Shown here in pieces: positions 32,320 through 40,336 of a stretch of 43,637 bases of DNA; position 1 is the stretch's first letter, and each line of letters begins with the position of its first letter. The translations under genes and the position numbers were made by a program. Source of the stretch: an uncultured Halomicronema sp. (lineage in GTDB: Bacteria > Cyanobacteriota > Cyanobacteriia > Phormidesmidales > Phormidesmidaceae); NCBI GenBank assembly GCA_937899725.1, contig CALCCA010000013.1, positions 1 through 43,637 on the forward strand, read 5' to 3'. The notes below the pieces were generated by a model. The model saw nothing but the letters and a program-made list of their open reading frames with translations. It was not told the origin of the DNA and made no database searches.

Positions 32320-33679
32320 TCTGATAGCGATCGGCAGATGAGTCAATCCACTTGCAGATTTTGTCCCCCTGAATCAGGTCTTCGAGTTCGGTTTTTATCT
32401 CTTCTGTAGTCGCCCTTGGGTTGTCGGTGGGTCGGGTGCAGGCATTGCGAATCTCGCGAGCTGTTCGCGCTTCACCATGCCCCTGCAGGTGATCAAGAAT
32501 GCGCTGGCGCAGGTCATTCCTGGGCTGCTTTTGGGTGGGTACCTCGACATAGACCTTGGGAATAGGTACCGTTTCGGGTTCCTCATCGTGGGGGCATTTG
32601 ACGACGTCCTTCAAGGGCAGCTCTGATAGAGGCACTTGCGAGAGGCAGGGGCCATTGTTCTCCCATAGCTGCCAGTAGCCTTGCAGCGACAGAATCTCCG
32701 CTTCCTGCTCACTCGATAGACGAATGCCTGAGAGCTTACAGAAGGCCGCAATCATCTGCGCTTTCTTGCGCTTGCCACAAGCGACAATCGAGAAATTTTG
32801 CAAGAGGTCGAGGTCAATCCCCAGCGGGCCGCTGTTGCCCGTCTGCGAGAGAATCCCCCCCATCGCATTAACCGCTGCGCCAGCAGTCAGCAACTCGACA
32901 ATGAAGCCCCGCAACCGATTAGAAACTTCCTTAAACCCTTTGGTCTTGAGGCTTTGCAAGATGCCCACCGCTTCATCAATCACAAACCATTCCCGGCCTT
33001 TATCAGCACCCTCAAGGTGATTGAGCAGGGAGGCTTCCCACTGGTCAAGTAACCAGGTCATCTGAGCCCCTAAGTCAGGGCCACCAACTCGATAGCCTTG
33101 CCAGTGAGACGGCACTTTGTCAGTCGCCTTCGAGGTGACATACCAGACGCGCTTTTCAGCCCCGATGAGGTGCTTTAACGTTTCTGATTTGCCCTCTCTG
33201 GTTCGTCCCACCATGAACAGGTGAGGCGCGGCCTCATCTAACCTGGCGACCGCTCTAGGCAGACTGGCAGCGCTGCCAGCGTTGGTTGTATTCATCCCAT
33301 TCCCAGACGTCTGACTCTGCCCCATTTCGGGGCTCGTCTTTTTTGCAGACACCACCCCAGCGGCGATCGCTTGGCGTCTGAGGTCGAGCACATCATCTTG
33401 AGTGAGGTATTCGCCCATTTTGGTAAAGCCGCCCTGGCTCACCTCCAACTCAATGGCATCAGCTTCTTTAGAGGCTCCCATCACCGACCCGACAAGGATC
33501 GCCCCGGCGAAGCCCCCCATCGCCACGATGCCCCAAGGGCCAGCGACGACGGTACCGATGGGCCAGAGTAATCCCGCTGTGGCGGCCGCAATCTGCCCAT
33601 AGCTGGTGTGTGAGAGCCAGCAGCGAGTGAGTGCTCGATTCTTGGTGGCGAGTAATAACGCCTGTTGTGCTTCAGTCAT
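32303..33679 (-). CDS. Membrane-anchored P-loop ATPase, coupling-protein-like
   Basis: 458 residues. Two hydrophobic segments at about 28-68, then a cytoplasmic P-loop domain: Walker A MVGRTREGKSETLKHLIG at about 156-173 and Walker B WFVIDEAVG with Asp235-Glu236, followed by RGFIVELLTAGAAVNAMGGI and SQTGN. After about 390 comes a winged-helix-like tail (LRQRILDHLQGHGEARTARE). This plan recalls VirD4/TraD-type coupling ATPases, but the protein is shorter and lacks other hallmarks, so a different plasmid-specific motor is possible. It is the last large gene of a leftward operon of membrane proteins (32303-35272). Confidence 0.7.
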   Translation of the reverse strand: MTEAQQALLLATKNRALTRCWLSHTSYGQIAAATAGLLWPIGTVVAGPWGIVAMGGFAGAILVGSVMGASKEADAIELEVSQGGFTKMGEYLTQDDVLDLRRQAIAAGVVSAKKTSPEMGQSQTSGNGMNTTNAGSAASLPRAVARLDEAAPHLFMVGRTREGKSETLKHLIGAEKRVWYVTSKATDKVPSHWQGYRVGGPDLGAQMTWLLDQWEASLLNHLEGADKGREWFVIDEAVGILQSLKTKGFKEVSNRLRGFIVELLTAGAAVNAMGGILSQTGNSGPLGIDLDLLQNFSIVACGKRKKAQMIAAFCKLSGIRLSSEQEAEILSLQGYWQLWENNGPCLSQVPLSELPLKDVVKCPHDEEPETVPIPKVYVEVPTQKQPRNDLRQRILDHLQGHGEARTAREIRNACTRPTDNPRATTEEIKTELEDLIQGDKICKWIDSSADRYQTTGTP

Positions 33680-33741
33680 CGTGTTTTACCTGAAAAGAGA
33701 GTCTTAAGCCCCTCGGAACTAGAGAGGCTGAAAGCGTTGAC

Positions 33742-34263
33742 TTACATCACCTTGCGGACATAGCGCCAAAGGCACACGTAGGCGGCAAGGCCGAACAAGG
33801 TGAACACCGCGATCGCAATATTGCCCCACGCGATCGCCCCCAAGGTGGGGGCATAACGGAACACGGCAAACTCGACTTTGAGCGGTGGCCAGAACCGGGC
33901 ACAGGCAGCGGCATCAATGGCATAACCCCCACTGGCAATCACACAGGCGGTTTTGATTTTGCGATTCCATTCCTCATTTCGTTCCTCTGAGGGGGTATCG
34001 AGCATGAGCAGCGGCCACACCTCTGCACTCTGAACAGCGGCCAGGCAGCCAGTGCCGACGATGAACCCCAGCAGCGACGGGATAAAGGGCAACATTCCCA
34101 ACAAGGGAATGCGCTGCATTAGCTGAGAAAACAGGCTGCTATAGGGGCCGATATTCTGACAGAGGGCAAAGAAGGTCACGCCCCCAAAGCCCAGCAGGAT
34201 GGCCCAGCCGATGAAGCTATCGACTCGCTTCGGATCGTTTCGTTTCTGTTTGCTAGTTACCAT
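33742..34263 (-). CDS. Multi-pass membrane protein of the 32-35 kb operon
   Basis: 173 residues with three or four hydrophobic segments (about 18-36, 52-76, 110-125 and 143-165). No family recognised. It overlaps the stop of the upstream gene by seven bases and is 62 bp from the ATPase gene, so the operon is compact. Likely an integral component of the same membrane complex. Confidence 0.7.
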   Translation of the reverse strand: MVTSKQKRNDPKRVDSFIGWAILLGFGGVTFFALCQNIGPYSSLFSQLMQRIPLLGMLPFIPSLLGFIVGTGCLAAVQSAEVWPLLMLDTPSEERNEEWNRKIKTACVIASGGYAIDAAACARFWPPLKVEFAVFRYAPTLGAIAWGNIAIAVFTLFGLAAYVCLWRYVRKVM

Positions 34264-34634
34264 CCCAAAAAGCTCCTAATCACGGTGGTGTTGTTCGTGC
34301 GGGCGAAGCCGTCCAGACTGCCACCTTTAGCCACGATGGCGGTGGTTCCGTGGTTATCACAGACTGCTGAACCGGGACTCAGGTTAGAAACCGTCATTCC
34401 CGGCTCTAAGGCCACCTCGGAGAGGACACAAGCGCCGCTGCTGTAGCGGGTCTCGGCGAGCTGTGATTCAGCTTGAAGGCGTGTTTCCTGAATCTGGGCA
34501 TTTACTTCGGCATTCGCGCTAAAGCGCTGCCAGTCTTGCCGCTCGGCGCGGTTGGGGTCTAACGACGAGGTCACAACCCCAATGACCATCACAGCGGCTG
34601 GAAAAGCGAGCAGCATCATGGGATTCTTCATCAC
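34257..34634 (-). CDS. Small exported/membrane-anchored protein
   Basis: 125 residues. N-terminal membrane segment (MLLAFPAAVMVIGVVTS), then an extracytoplasmic helix (NAEVNAQIQETRLQAESQL) and a short beta-rich end with two Cys residues (ACVLSE, AVCDNHG) that could pair. No family recognised. Coupled to both neighbours by overlaps (four bases upstream, seven downstream). Confidence 0.65.
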   Translation of the reverse strand: MMKNPMMLLAFPAAVMVIGVVTSSLDPNRAERQDWQRFSANAEVNAQIQETRLQAESQLAETRYSSGACVLSEVALEPGMTVSNLSPGSAVCDNHGTTAIVAKGGSLDGFARTNNTTVIRSFLGW

Positions 34635-35272
34635 TGCCCCCCGCCAAAGATGTCGTTCAGAGCAGAGGCATGATCGTTACCGGGACGGGTTTTAGGCGCT
34701 GCCTTGGGCGGCTGCCCCTGACGGCGATCTCCCCCTCTCACGGCCTTAATAAACAGCCAGCCAATTACGAGCAGTATCGGCGCGCCGATGGCAATGGGGA
34801 GCCAGTTAGGGCCAGCGCTGGGAGCTTGCGGAGTTACCGACTGAATGCCTTGTTCTCCCTGGCTTGTGATATTCCCATCTGACAGCTCTGGGGTAGTCGT
34901 CACCTGTGCGACCTGGCGTTGAGGTACCTGATCGACATAGACCAAAGGCACCTCGACGCCGTTGATTTTGCAAATCCCTTCCGCATCGAGCCAGAAGTGC
35001 GCCTCTTGAACACTCATGGCCGTATAGGCAGCGAGTTCGATGCGTTTGTTGTCGGCCATCGTGACTGTCCAAAAGATGTGGTTCCCTTGTTCAATGGGCA
35101 CCAATTGAGTGCAGGCCGGGCGAAAGGCGATGTTTTTAGCGGTGGCTGGTGACAGTGTTTGCTGTGAAGGGATAGTGACCCCGCCATAGTTGACGTCATT
35201 GGCGATCGCCGGGTTAGAAGTCAGGGCAACAATTACCCCAGCGACCCAGAAAGTAAAGCGTTTGGGTTTCAT
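34631..35272 (-). CDS. Exported protein with C-terminal membrane anchor
   Basis: 213 residues. A classical signal peptide (basic n-region, hydrophobic VAGVIVALTSNPAIA, cleavage after Ala-x-Ala), an extracytoplasmic beta-rich domain to about residue 150, then a membrane helix at about 158-178 (PIAIGAPILLVIGWLFIKAV) and a short basic cytoplasmic tail ending in GGG. Two Cys residues lie in the exported domain. First gene of the leftward operon. The tail could contact the ATPase encoded downstream. No family recognised. Confidence 0.7.
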   Translation of the reverse strand: MKPKRFTFWVAGVIVALTSNPAIANDVNYGGVTIPSQQTLSPATAKNIAFRPACTQLVPIEQGNHIFWTVTMADNKRIELAAYTAMSVQEAHFWLDAEGICKINGVEVPLVYVDQVPQRQVAQVTTTPELSDGNITSQGEQGIQSVTPQAPSAGPNWLPIAIGAPILLVIGWLFIKAVRGGDRRQGQPPKAAPKTRPGNDHASALNDIFGGGQ

Positions 35273-35373
35273 AATGGTGGTGTCTGTTGGTTAATGGACA
35301 GCCCCGGTTAGGCGTCCAAACTTCACCGGGGTTCAAATCAGCAGAATGGCACTCGTCGTCAGAGAGATCGCCA

Positions 35374-35883
35374 TCAAGCGACATTGCTATCGGGGGATGA
35401 GTGAGGCTTTGGGGCAGTGCTGATCCCTTGGGCCTGTAGATACTCCTTAATCATTTGCTGGCGCTGCATCTCAGCAGCCTGAATTGTGCGCTCACCTAAG
35501 AAAGCGCCCAACTGCATCCCCAGCTGATCACCACTCTCGATAGCGGCCTGCACGGTCTGCTGAGTGTTCATCGCGGATGCCTGACAGAGTTGCTTTGTCC
35601 GCTGCTCTGCCATCAATACCGCTAGGCTGCGGTCGGTGGCTTGGTAGCCAGTCGGCAGCATTGCTCCACCAGGTGCAATGCCCGCGAACGGATCGCAGTA
35701 GTGCGGCGGCAACACCTCAGGATTCGGGGCCGACCCTCGGGGCTTGAATTCCACCAATGCAGCAGCGATCGCTTCTTGACTTAAGCCGTTGCTGGTGTTG
35801 AAGCCTTCATCATTCAGAAATCGCTTAACGCTGGTTTTTGGCAGGTCATGCTCCTTGCAAAAACTGTGCAGTGATTTGGTCAT
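35374..35883 (-). CDS. HTH DNA-binding-like protein upstream of the membrane operon
   Basis: 169 residues from the ATG at 35883, preceded by GAGGCG; a longer start is unlikely. The N-terminal 45 residues look like a small helix-turn-helix (KSLHSFCKEHDLPKTSVKRF then LNDEGF). The rest is Gln- and Ala-rich helical sequence. It lies between the divergent RHH gene and the membrane operon, next to an inverted repeat at 35926-35961. Probably a regulator; family unknown. Confidence 0.6.
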   Translation of the reverse strand: MTKSLHSFCKEHDLPKTSVKRFLNDEGFNTSNGLSQEAIAAALVEFKPRGSAPNPEVLPPHYCDPFAGIAPGGAMLPTGYQATDRSLAVLMAEQRTKQLCQASAMNTQQTVQAAIESGDQLGMQLGAFLGERTIQAAEMQRQQMIKEYLQAQGISTAPKPHSSPDSNVA

Positions 35884-35925
35884 CTGGAACGCCTCAAAAC
35901 GTTGTGGGTACTGACAAGGCACAGC

Positions 35926-35961
35926 TTTGGTACGGCTTCTTTAGTTCCAATCGGTACCAAA
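35926..35961. promoter_or_regulatory. Operator-like inverted repeat TTTGGTAC ... GTACCAAA
   Basis: TTTGGTAC at 35926-35933 and GTACCAAA at 35954-35961, centres 28 bp apart, with a further GGTAC around 35908. It lies in the divergent region between the HTH-like gene and the RHH gene at 36081. Probable binding site for one of the two products. Confidence 0.5.
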
Positions 35962-36080
35962 CGAGTGCCTATCACGTTTACAGTGATAGCACGAATCAGT
36001 TTAAGGGTGACACTAATCCGTGTATTTCGAGATAAGGTTAGTTCAGACTTTGATCTTTTGAGTAAACTGAGGTGTCACAA

Positions 36081-36269
36081 ATGAAGGATGAGGACGTTGT
36101 GAGCAAGCGGATCGGGGTGACTGTCCCAGATAAGATCCATACAAGGCTAGAGCAATGGGCGGAATTGGAAGGTCGTCCCCTTGCTAACCTTTGCAACTTT
36201 CTTCTGGAGAAAGCTGTAAGGGAAGCCATAGAGAAAGGCGACTTACCTTCAGTCGACACCAGCAAGTGA
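36081..36269 (+). CDS. CopG-like ribbon-helix-helix protein
   Basis: 62 residues from the ATG at 36081, with GAGG about 11 bases upstream. RHH pattern: VSKRIGVTVPDKIHTRLEQW then ELEGRPLANLCNFLLEKAVR. Likely a repressor of its own or of the divergent operon, or of plasmid copy control. It precedes a coiled-coil gene by 10 bp, so the two are co-transcribed. Confidence 0.78.
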   Translation: MKDEDVVSKRIGVTVPDKIHTRLEQWAELEGRPLANLCNFLLEKAVREAIEKGDLPSVDTSK

Positions 36270-36279
36270 GGCCCGCATC

Positions 36280-36606
36280 ATGCCAGAGCCAAAATCACCG
36301 ATTGAGATAAAACTGAACGCCATCGAAAGAACCCTAGAGGTTCATAGCGTTCGGATGGATGCGATCGACCAGAAACTAGACCGCATTGCCGACTTAGTTG
36401 AGGCCAACACGGTGCAAGTGGCAACGCTATCAGAAGGGCTCACGCGGCTTGAAAATTCCGTTAACCGGCTTGAGGGGATCGTTGAGCGTGGCTTTGACCG
36501 ACTTGAGACGCTAATCAACCAGCAAAGCGAGACTGCTCAGATGCAAGCTCGTCATGTTGATCGGCTCATGGGAGTCGTTGAGACGCTGTTAGCGAAAGTA
36601 GCGTAA
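36280..36606 (+). CDS. Coiled-coil protein
   Basis: 108 residues, almost entirely heptad-like: VRMDAIDQKLDRIADLVEAN, then LTRLENSVNRLEGIVERGFD and LETLINQQSETAQ. No other domain. GAGG precedes the ATG inside the end of the RHH gene's stop region. Such small coiled-coil proteins are common on cyanobacterial plasmids; function unknown. Confidence 0.65.
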   Translation: MPEPKSPIEIKLNAIERTLEVHSVRMDAIDQKLDRIADLVEANTVQVATLSEGLTRLENSVNRLEGIVERGFDRLETLINQQSETAQMQARHVDRLMGVVETLLAKVA

Positions 36607-36725
36607 GCGGATCATGTATTTTGCCGTGATGAAAGCAGGCGACTCAGCAAGGAAAATGCAGCCTTGATCCTCCTAGAAAGATCGCCTAATGTTTATGTAC
36701 CACTCACTAACAGAAGGAAACAAAC

Positions 36726-37481
36726 TTGGTAGTCGCGACTACTAAAGCGTCTCAGACGCCCCAGACAGCAAAAACCCCGCCTTCTAACGAGGACGGGTTG
36801 AAGATGCTGGAGCAGCAAAAAAATAGCTATACGCTTCTTTTTTCGCTGGCCAGTTCTGGTGCATTAGGTCTAGCGCTGCTGTCTGTCGTGCCAGGTCTGC
36901 TGCTACTGGGATTCTCCTACAGCTCGGCAAGTGCGATTGCTAAATGTGCTCGACTTGAAAAAGCATTTAAACAACTTTTGATAAGTGAGTTTAGAGCCCT
37001 GGAAGTGCAGGTGTTTCCACTACTGATGATGAAGGAAACGGCTGAGCATGAGCATATGGATTTGTATGTGAGGTTTCCTGGCAAGACTCAGATTTTCATG
37101 GCGCTGCGCTCTGAGGAAGGGCGCTCGATCATCTACAACGAATCGAAGGAAAAGTTTCAGGCGAGAAAGCCGAATGGTAAAGGACTGGTCAATCTTCGGC
37201 CCTGTCCTTTGGATATCTTGAACCGGGGAAAAAATTGGCTTAATAGAAATCGCCAAGCTTTTGGCCTGAGCTCTAGACAAGTTACAAAGATTCCCACAGT
37301 CAGAGTTCTGGTTGCATGGGGCAACACGCAGATTGCGACTCACCGAGATGAACTCTACGCCACAGTGGGAAGTAACACGTATCTATCCGTGCAGAAGGAT
37401 AGAGCTACAACATTCGTCATTAAGCAGGAGGAACTAGCCATTTTCGTCAGGGATTGGCTGTCCCACATTCATAAAAAGTAG
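36726..37481 (+). CDS. Membrane protein with a cytoplasmic domain, function unknown
   Basis: 251 residues from a TTG start with a good AAGGA eight bases upstream. Polar 30 residues, two close hydrophobic segments (LFSLASSGALGLALLSVVPG and LLLLGFSYSSASAI), then a soluble alpha/beta domain of about 170 residues ending in LAIFVRDWLSHIHKK. No family recognised. Followed by a rho-independent terminator at 37505-37528. Confidence 0.65.
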   Translation: MVVATTKASQTPQTAKTPPSNEDGLKMLEQQKNSYTLLFSLASSGALGLALLSVVPGLLLLGFSYSSASAIAKCARLEKAFKQLLISEFRALEVQVFPLLMMKETAEHEHMDLYVRFPGKTQIFMALRSEEGRSIIYNESKEKFQARKPNGKGLVNLRPCPLDILNRGKNWLNRNRQAFGLSSRQVTKIPTVRVLVAWGNTQIATHRDELYATVGSNTYLSVQKDRATTFVIKQEELAIFVRDWLSHIHKK

Positions 37482-37504
37482 ATATCTCGAAGTGTGAAAA
37501 CCTC

Positions 37505-37528
37505 GTCCGACCCGGACATCGTTTTTTC
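37505..37528 (+). terminator. Rho-independent terminator
   Basis: Short GC stem GTCCG (37505-37509) with CGGAC (37513-37517), then ATCG and a T6 tract; a surrounding GTGAAAA/TTTTTCAC pair adds stability. Ends the gene at 36726-37481. Confidence 0.75.
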
Positions 37529-37814
37529 ACTTTTCGGAATCAAGCAAGCCCGAAGACTATTTTGCGAGGTCTTATAAGGGTTCAGCTTTGCTGTATCTAA
37601 TTTTAGACGAATATCCCAGATGTGCCAAATATCCATGGATATCAACCGCTAGATCCGGTGAAGCCGCTTGATTTCCCACACTTAAAAACAAGGGCAAATC
37701 AATGCGTGCAACGTTTTCAGGGGCAGGAACTTTCCCTGCCCACACTCAAGTACATGTATACCAGGTCACAACGTATCAATTCCGGTCTGTGACTGTTGGG
37801 GTCGGAGGTGCGGC
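37529..37814 (+). promoter_or_regulatory. Leader/upstream region of the replication gene
   Basis: 286 bp, no gene. A hairpin GGGCAGG (37721-37727) with CCTGCCC (37735-37741) lies about 75 bp before the rep start. Could be a copy-control structure, an origin element or simply the end of a counter-transcript; none is proven. GGAGG sits eight bases before the ATG at 37815. Confidence 0.45.
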
Positions 37815-39554
37815 ATGGTAGCCAACTTCCACCCACCGAAAGCTCTTCCGGCTGACCCTCTCGGTCAACGCCTGCACGAAATCTTCGGGCGTAACCCATG
37901 GGACTTCCTCGAAGCCGCCGCCCCGAAACCGGGCGAGAAACCTAAGTGGCGCACGGTCAAAAAGTACAAAATCGGGCCTCGCATCTTCTGGCAGCGCTGG
38001 CAAGATCCCGACACCCTGATCGGTGTCCGCTTCGAAAGCGAAACCTACTACGCCCTCATCGACGTCGATTTCTGGAGTCGCTACTGCAACGCCGAAGCGA
38101 TCGCCCAGCTCCGCGCCGGTCTCGAAACCATCGGCATTACCCGCACATTGCTGCTGCGTTCCAGCCACAGTAACGGCTTGCACCTGTATATCCCGCTGCC
38201 AGAACCGGTCAAAACCTTCGACCTGGCCGTCGCCCTTGAAGCCTGCCTGAAGGCCCAAGACTTTCAACTCGCCAACGGCACCCTGGAAATCTTCCCCAAC
38301 CCTAAACCCTATGGCGTTAAGCAGATCATTCACTACAACGGTCACCGGCTCCCCCTACAACCGGGCACCGGCTCCTACCTGCTTGATGATGACCTGAACC
38401 CCATTAGTGATCAGCTTGATCGCTTCTTCTGGCAGTGGGACGGCGCGGCCAGCCACCAAGATATGGACGCGCTGCGCCACGCCCTCAAAGTTGGACGAGA
38501 CAATCGCCGTAAGAAGCCCAGACGTTCTCTCTATCCCAGCAACAGCACCCTCGCCATCTGGCGGCAGGACTTAGAGACCGAAATAGAAGAGGGCTGGAGC
38601 GGTCATGGCCAGACTAATCACCTGCTAAAAACCGTGGCCTGCTACGGTCGCGTCTTCCTAGAGCTGTCCGGCGATGAGCTGATGACACACACCCTGGAGA
38701 CAGTCCTTCAGCTGCCCGGCTACCGGCAGCACTGCCGCCACCAGCATGAGATCGAGCTTAAAGTCCAAGCTTGGCGCAAATCCGTTGAGAACTACTACTG
38801 GCCACTGAGTGACAATCCCAAGCGCGATACAAGGGTTAACCGCCCCCCCCAGCCCAGTGTGAATCAACAGCGAGCGGAGAATGCCCGCGAGCGCATCGAG
38901 CAAGCGATCGCCACGCTCCAGCAACTGGGCGAATTACCCAGCAAGATTCGCGACCTGACTCAGCAGCTGGCCGAAATCGCCCGTTGCAGCCTGAGAACCA
39001 TCTATAAGCACACAGCGCTCTGGCACCCTGCCCAGACTCAAAAGCCTGAAGAAAGGCCGGTAACAGCCCCAGTAGAGGCCGTATCCCCTCTGGCTAAAGC
39101 GGTTGAGGTCTGTCCAGCCATCCCACCACCGCCACCGCCTGATCCGCCAGACCCCTTACCAGCTGGACTGTTACCGACCCAAGAGAGATCTATGAAGTGT
39201 AAAACTGCCCCTTCCCCAAAAAAAAATCCTCTTGAGAGGGGGGTCAGGGGGGAGAGGACAAATCGTTTTCCACAGCCCGTAAAGTTAGCTGGTGATATGA
39301 GTCGTGATGAACACTACCGCTCATTGCCACCGCCCTCATCCTCAGCTTCTTTGGAGGAACAAGAGCGTCATCGCAACCAGGAGGCCTTGCGCCGGTGCCT
39401 CTTTCAGTTGAAGTGGGGGCATCCGCAGCTCACGCAATACATTGCAGAGCAGTTTGAAGGCAGACGGTTTTATCAGCTCACACCTGAAGAAGTGACCTTG
39501 TTGGTCTATCGACTGCAGGTGCGACTGATGAATGGTCCCCCAGAATTGTTGTGA
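37815..39554 (+). CDS. Plasmid replication protein with archaeo-eukaryotic primase (AEP) domain
   Basis: 579 residues with a strong GGAGG start. The AEP/PrimPol core is visible: YYALIDVDFWSRY with Asp83 and Asp85, LLRSSHSNGLHLYIPL with the conserved Ser-x-x-Gly-x-His, and NGTLEIFPNPKPYG with Glu158. A helical PriCT-like region (about 240-335) and an HTH (LTQQLAEIARCSLRTIYKHT at about 381-400) follow. Proteins of this plan act as replication initiators/primases on cyanobacterial plasmids, making primers at the origin; no other Rep is present. Residues 405-490 are a Pro-rich linker containing an in-frame insertion of an interspersed repeat (NPLERGVRGER). The C-terminal 80 residues form a separate helical domain. 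Confidence 0.85.
   Translation: MVANFHPPKALPADPLGQRLHEIFGRNPWDFLEAAAPKPGEKPKWRTVKKYKIGPRIFWQRWQDPDTLIGVRFESETYYALIDVDFWSRYCNAEAIAQLRAGLETIGITRTLLLRSSHSNGLHLYIPLPEPVKTFDLAVALEACLKAQDFQLANGTLEIFPNPKPYGVKQIIHYNGHRLPLQPGTGSYLLDDDLNPISDQLDRFFWQWDGAASHQDMDALRHALKVGRDNRRKKPRRSLYPSNSTLAIWRQDLETEIEEGWSGHGQTNHLLKTVACYGRVFLELSGDELMTHTLETVLQLPGYRQHCRHQHEIELKVQAWRKSVENYYWPLSDNPKRDTRVNRPPQPSVNQQRAENARERIEQAIATLQQLGELPSKIRDLTQQLAEIARCSLRTIYKHTALWHPAQTQKPEERPVTAPVEAVSPLAKAVEVCPAIPPPPPPDPPDPLPAGLLPTQERSMKCKTAPSPKKNPLERGVRGERTNRFPQPVKLAGDMSRDEHYRSLPPPSSSASLEEQERHRNQEALRRCLFQLKWGHPQLTQYIAEQFEGRRFYQLTPEEVTLLVYRLQVRLMNGPPELL
39204..39260 (+). repeat. Interspersed cyanobacterial-type palindromic repeat inside the rep gene
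   Basis: Codes for about 19 in-frame residues around KNPLERGVRGER. The DNA has the CCCCTTCCCC, TCTTGAGAGGGG and TCAGGGGG pattern of common cyanobacterial dispersed repeats, whose translation often gives PLERG peptides. It sits in the Pro-rich linker, where insertion is tolerated. Confidence 0.6.
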
Positions 39555-39596
39555 GGTGAAGAGTTTCATCATCGTCTGAGAGAAGGATGGGGGTGC

Positions 39597-39641
39597 TAGC
39601 TGAGGGCCTATCCTCGCTGCGCTCGCTACGACCCTCAGCTA
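39597..39641. terminator. Hairpin after the replication gene
   Basis: TAGCTGAGGG (39597-39606) pairs with CCCTCAGCTA (39632-39641), a perfect 10-bp stem with a 25-base loop that itself contains CTCGCTGCGCTCGCTACG, a REP-like palindromic motif. Likely ends rep transcription. Confidence 0.6.
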
Positions 39642-39642
39642 C

Positions 39643-39776
39643 CTTTGAGGACTTGGTGCGCGAGGTCTGACTGGGCAGGGGGCAGCGTGGTATCAAAGTT
39701 GGTGAAGGGGCTGCCTTCTCGTTCGTAAAGCCGGGTTTCGATTTGTGTGGTTAAGACGCTATGGCTCCAGCCATTG
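39643..39776 (-). pseudogene. Fragment of a third YhcG-type nuclease gene
   Basis: About 134 bp that match the segment of copy 1 at about 5600-5740 at roughly 88 percent. Translation gives NGWSHSVLTTQIETRLYERE and TNFDTTLPPAQSDLAHQVLK, equal to residues 140-180 of the full protein. It is closer to copy 1 (5091-6146) than to the neighbouring copy 2, so copy 2 was not its source. No start, no catalytic residues. Confidence 0.85.
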
Positions 39777-40336
39777 TTGGGGCAATGCAAGCGTAGCTGC
39801 GAGCAAGTGCTATAAGCCTACAAATCTCTCTATACAAGGGTTTTGCATTAGTTCGAAGGAACTATATTTTTGAGCGGAATTAAGATTTTCTCTAATCGCT
39901 GAACGAATCTACGTTGTTTCAGGCTTTGCCTTAAGCCTTATGGCACTTCGTTGCAGCGATGCTGTCACCACCCCTTGTTCTCTGGTAACTGTAGCGGCTC
40001 GCAAACAGCAGGACTCATGCTCGCAAACAGAGCCTTTTTCGGCTCAGATTAAATGACAACAACAAGGGGGCTCGGCTCATATTAACTTCGAATATGCTCA
40101 GATTAAGTGCAAACAGCTTGCAAACAAGACTCTCAGCTCACATTAACTGCGAATAAGCCAAAAAGCTTTGTCAGCAGGCTTTCCAACCGATACCGTCCTG
40201 GCTGAATAGCTGTGTGACAGTGCAACTTCTCAAAAAAGCAGTATAGTTTGAAATCCTTATATACTAGGCTTTCCACGCGAAACCGCAACTTTCTGTTTAA
40301 ATGCGCACGCTGGTCCTTATTGGTGCAGCCTTCCCC
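39777..40336. other. Gene-free region between the YhcG fragment and YhcG copy 2
   Basis: 560 bp without a supportable gene. It holds the repeat cluster 39998-40285. TATACT near 40259-40264 is a possible -10 box for the next gene, without a convincing -35. Confidence 0.4.
39998..40285. repeat. Repeat cluster near rep (GCTCANATTAA and partners)
   Basis: GCTCA[G/T/C]ATTAA occurs at 40042, 40075, 40096 and 40136, the second and fourth followed by ACT-CGAATA-like sequence. CTCGCAAACAG is at 39998-40008 and 40020-40030, with GCAAACAGC and GCAAACAAG further on. AGGCTTTCCA...ACCG is at 40176-40195 and 40266-40285. Downstream of rep, such a mix could be the replication origin or a recombination/resolution site. 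Confidence 0.55.
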
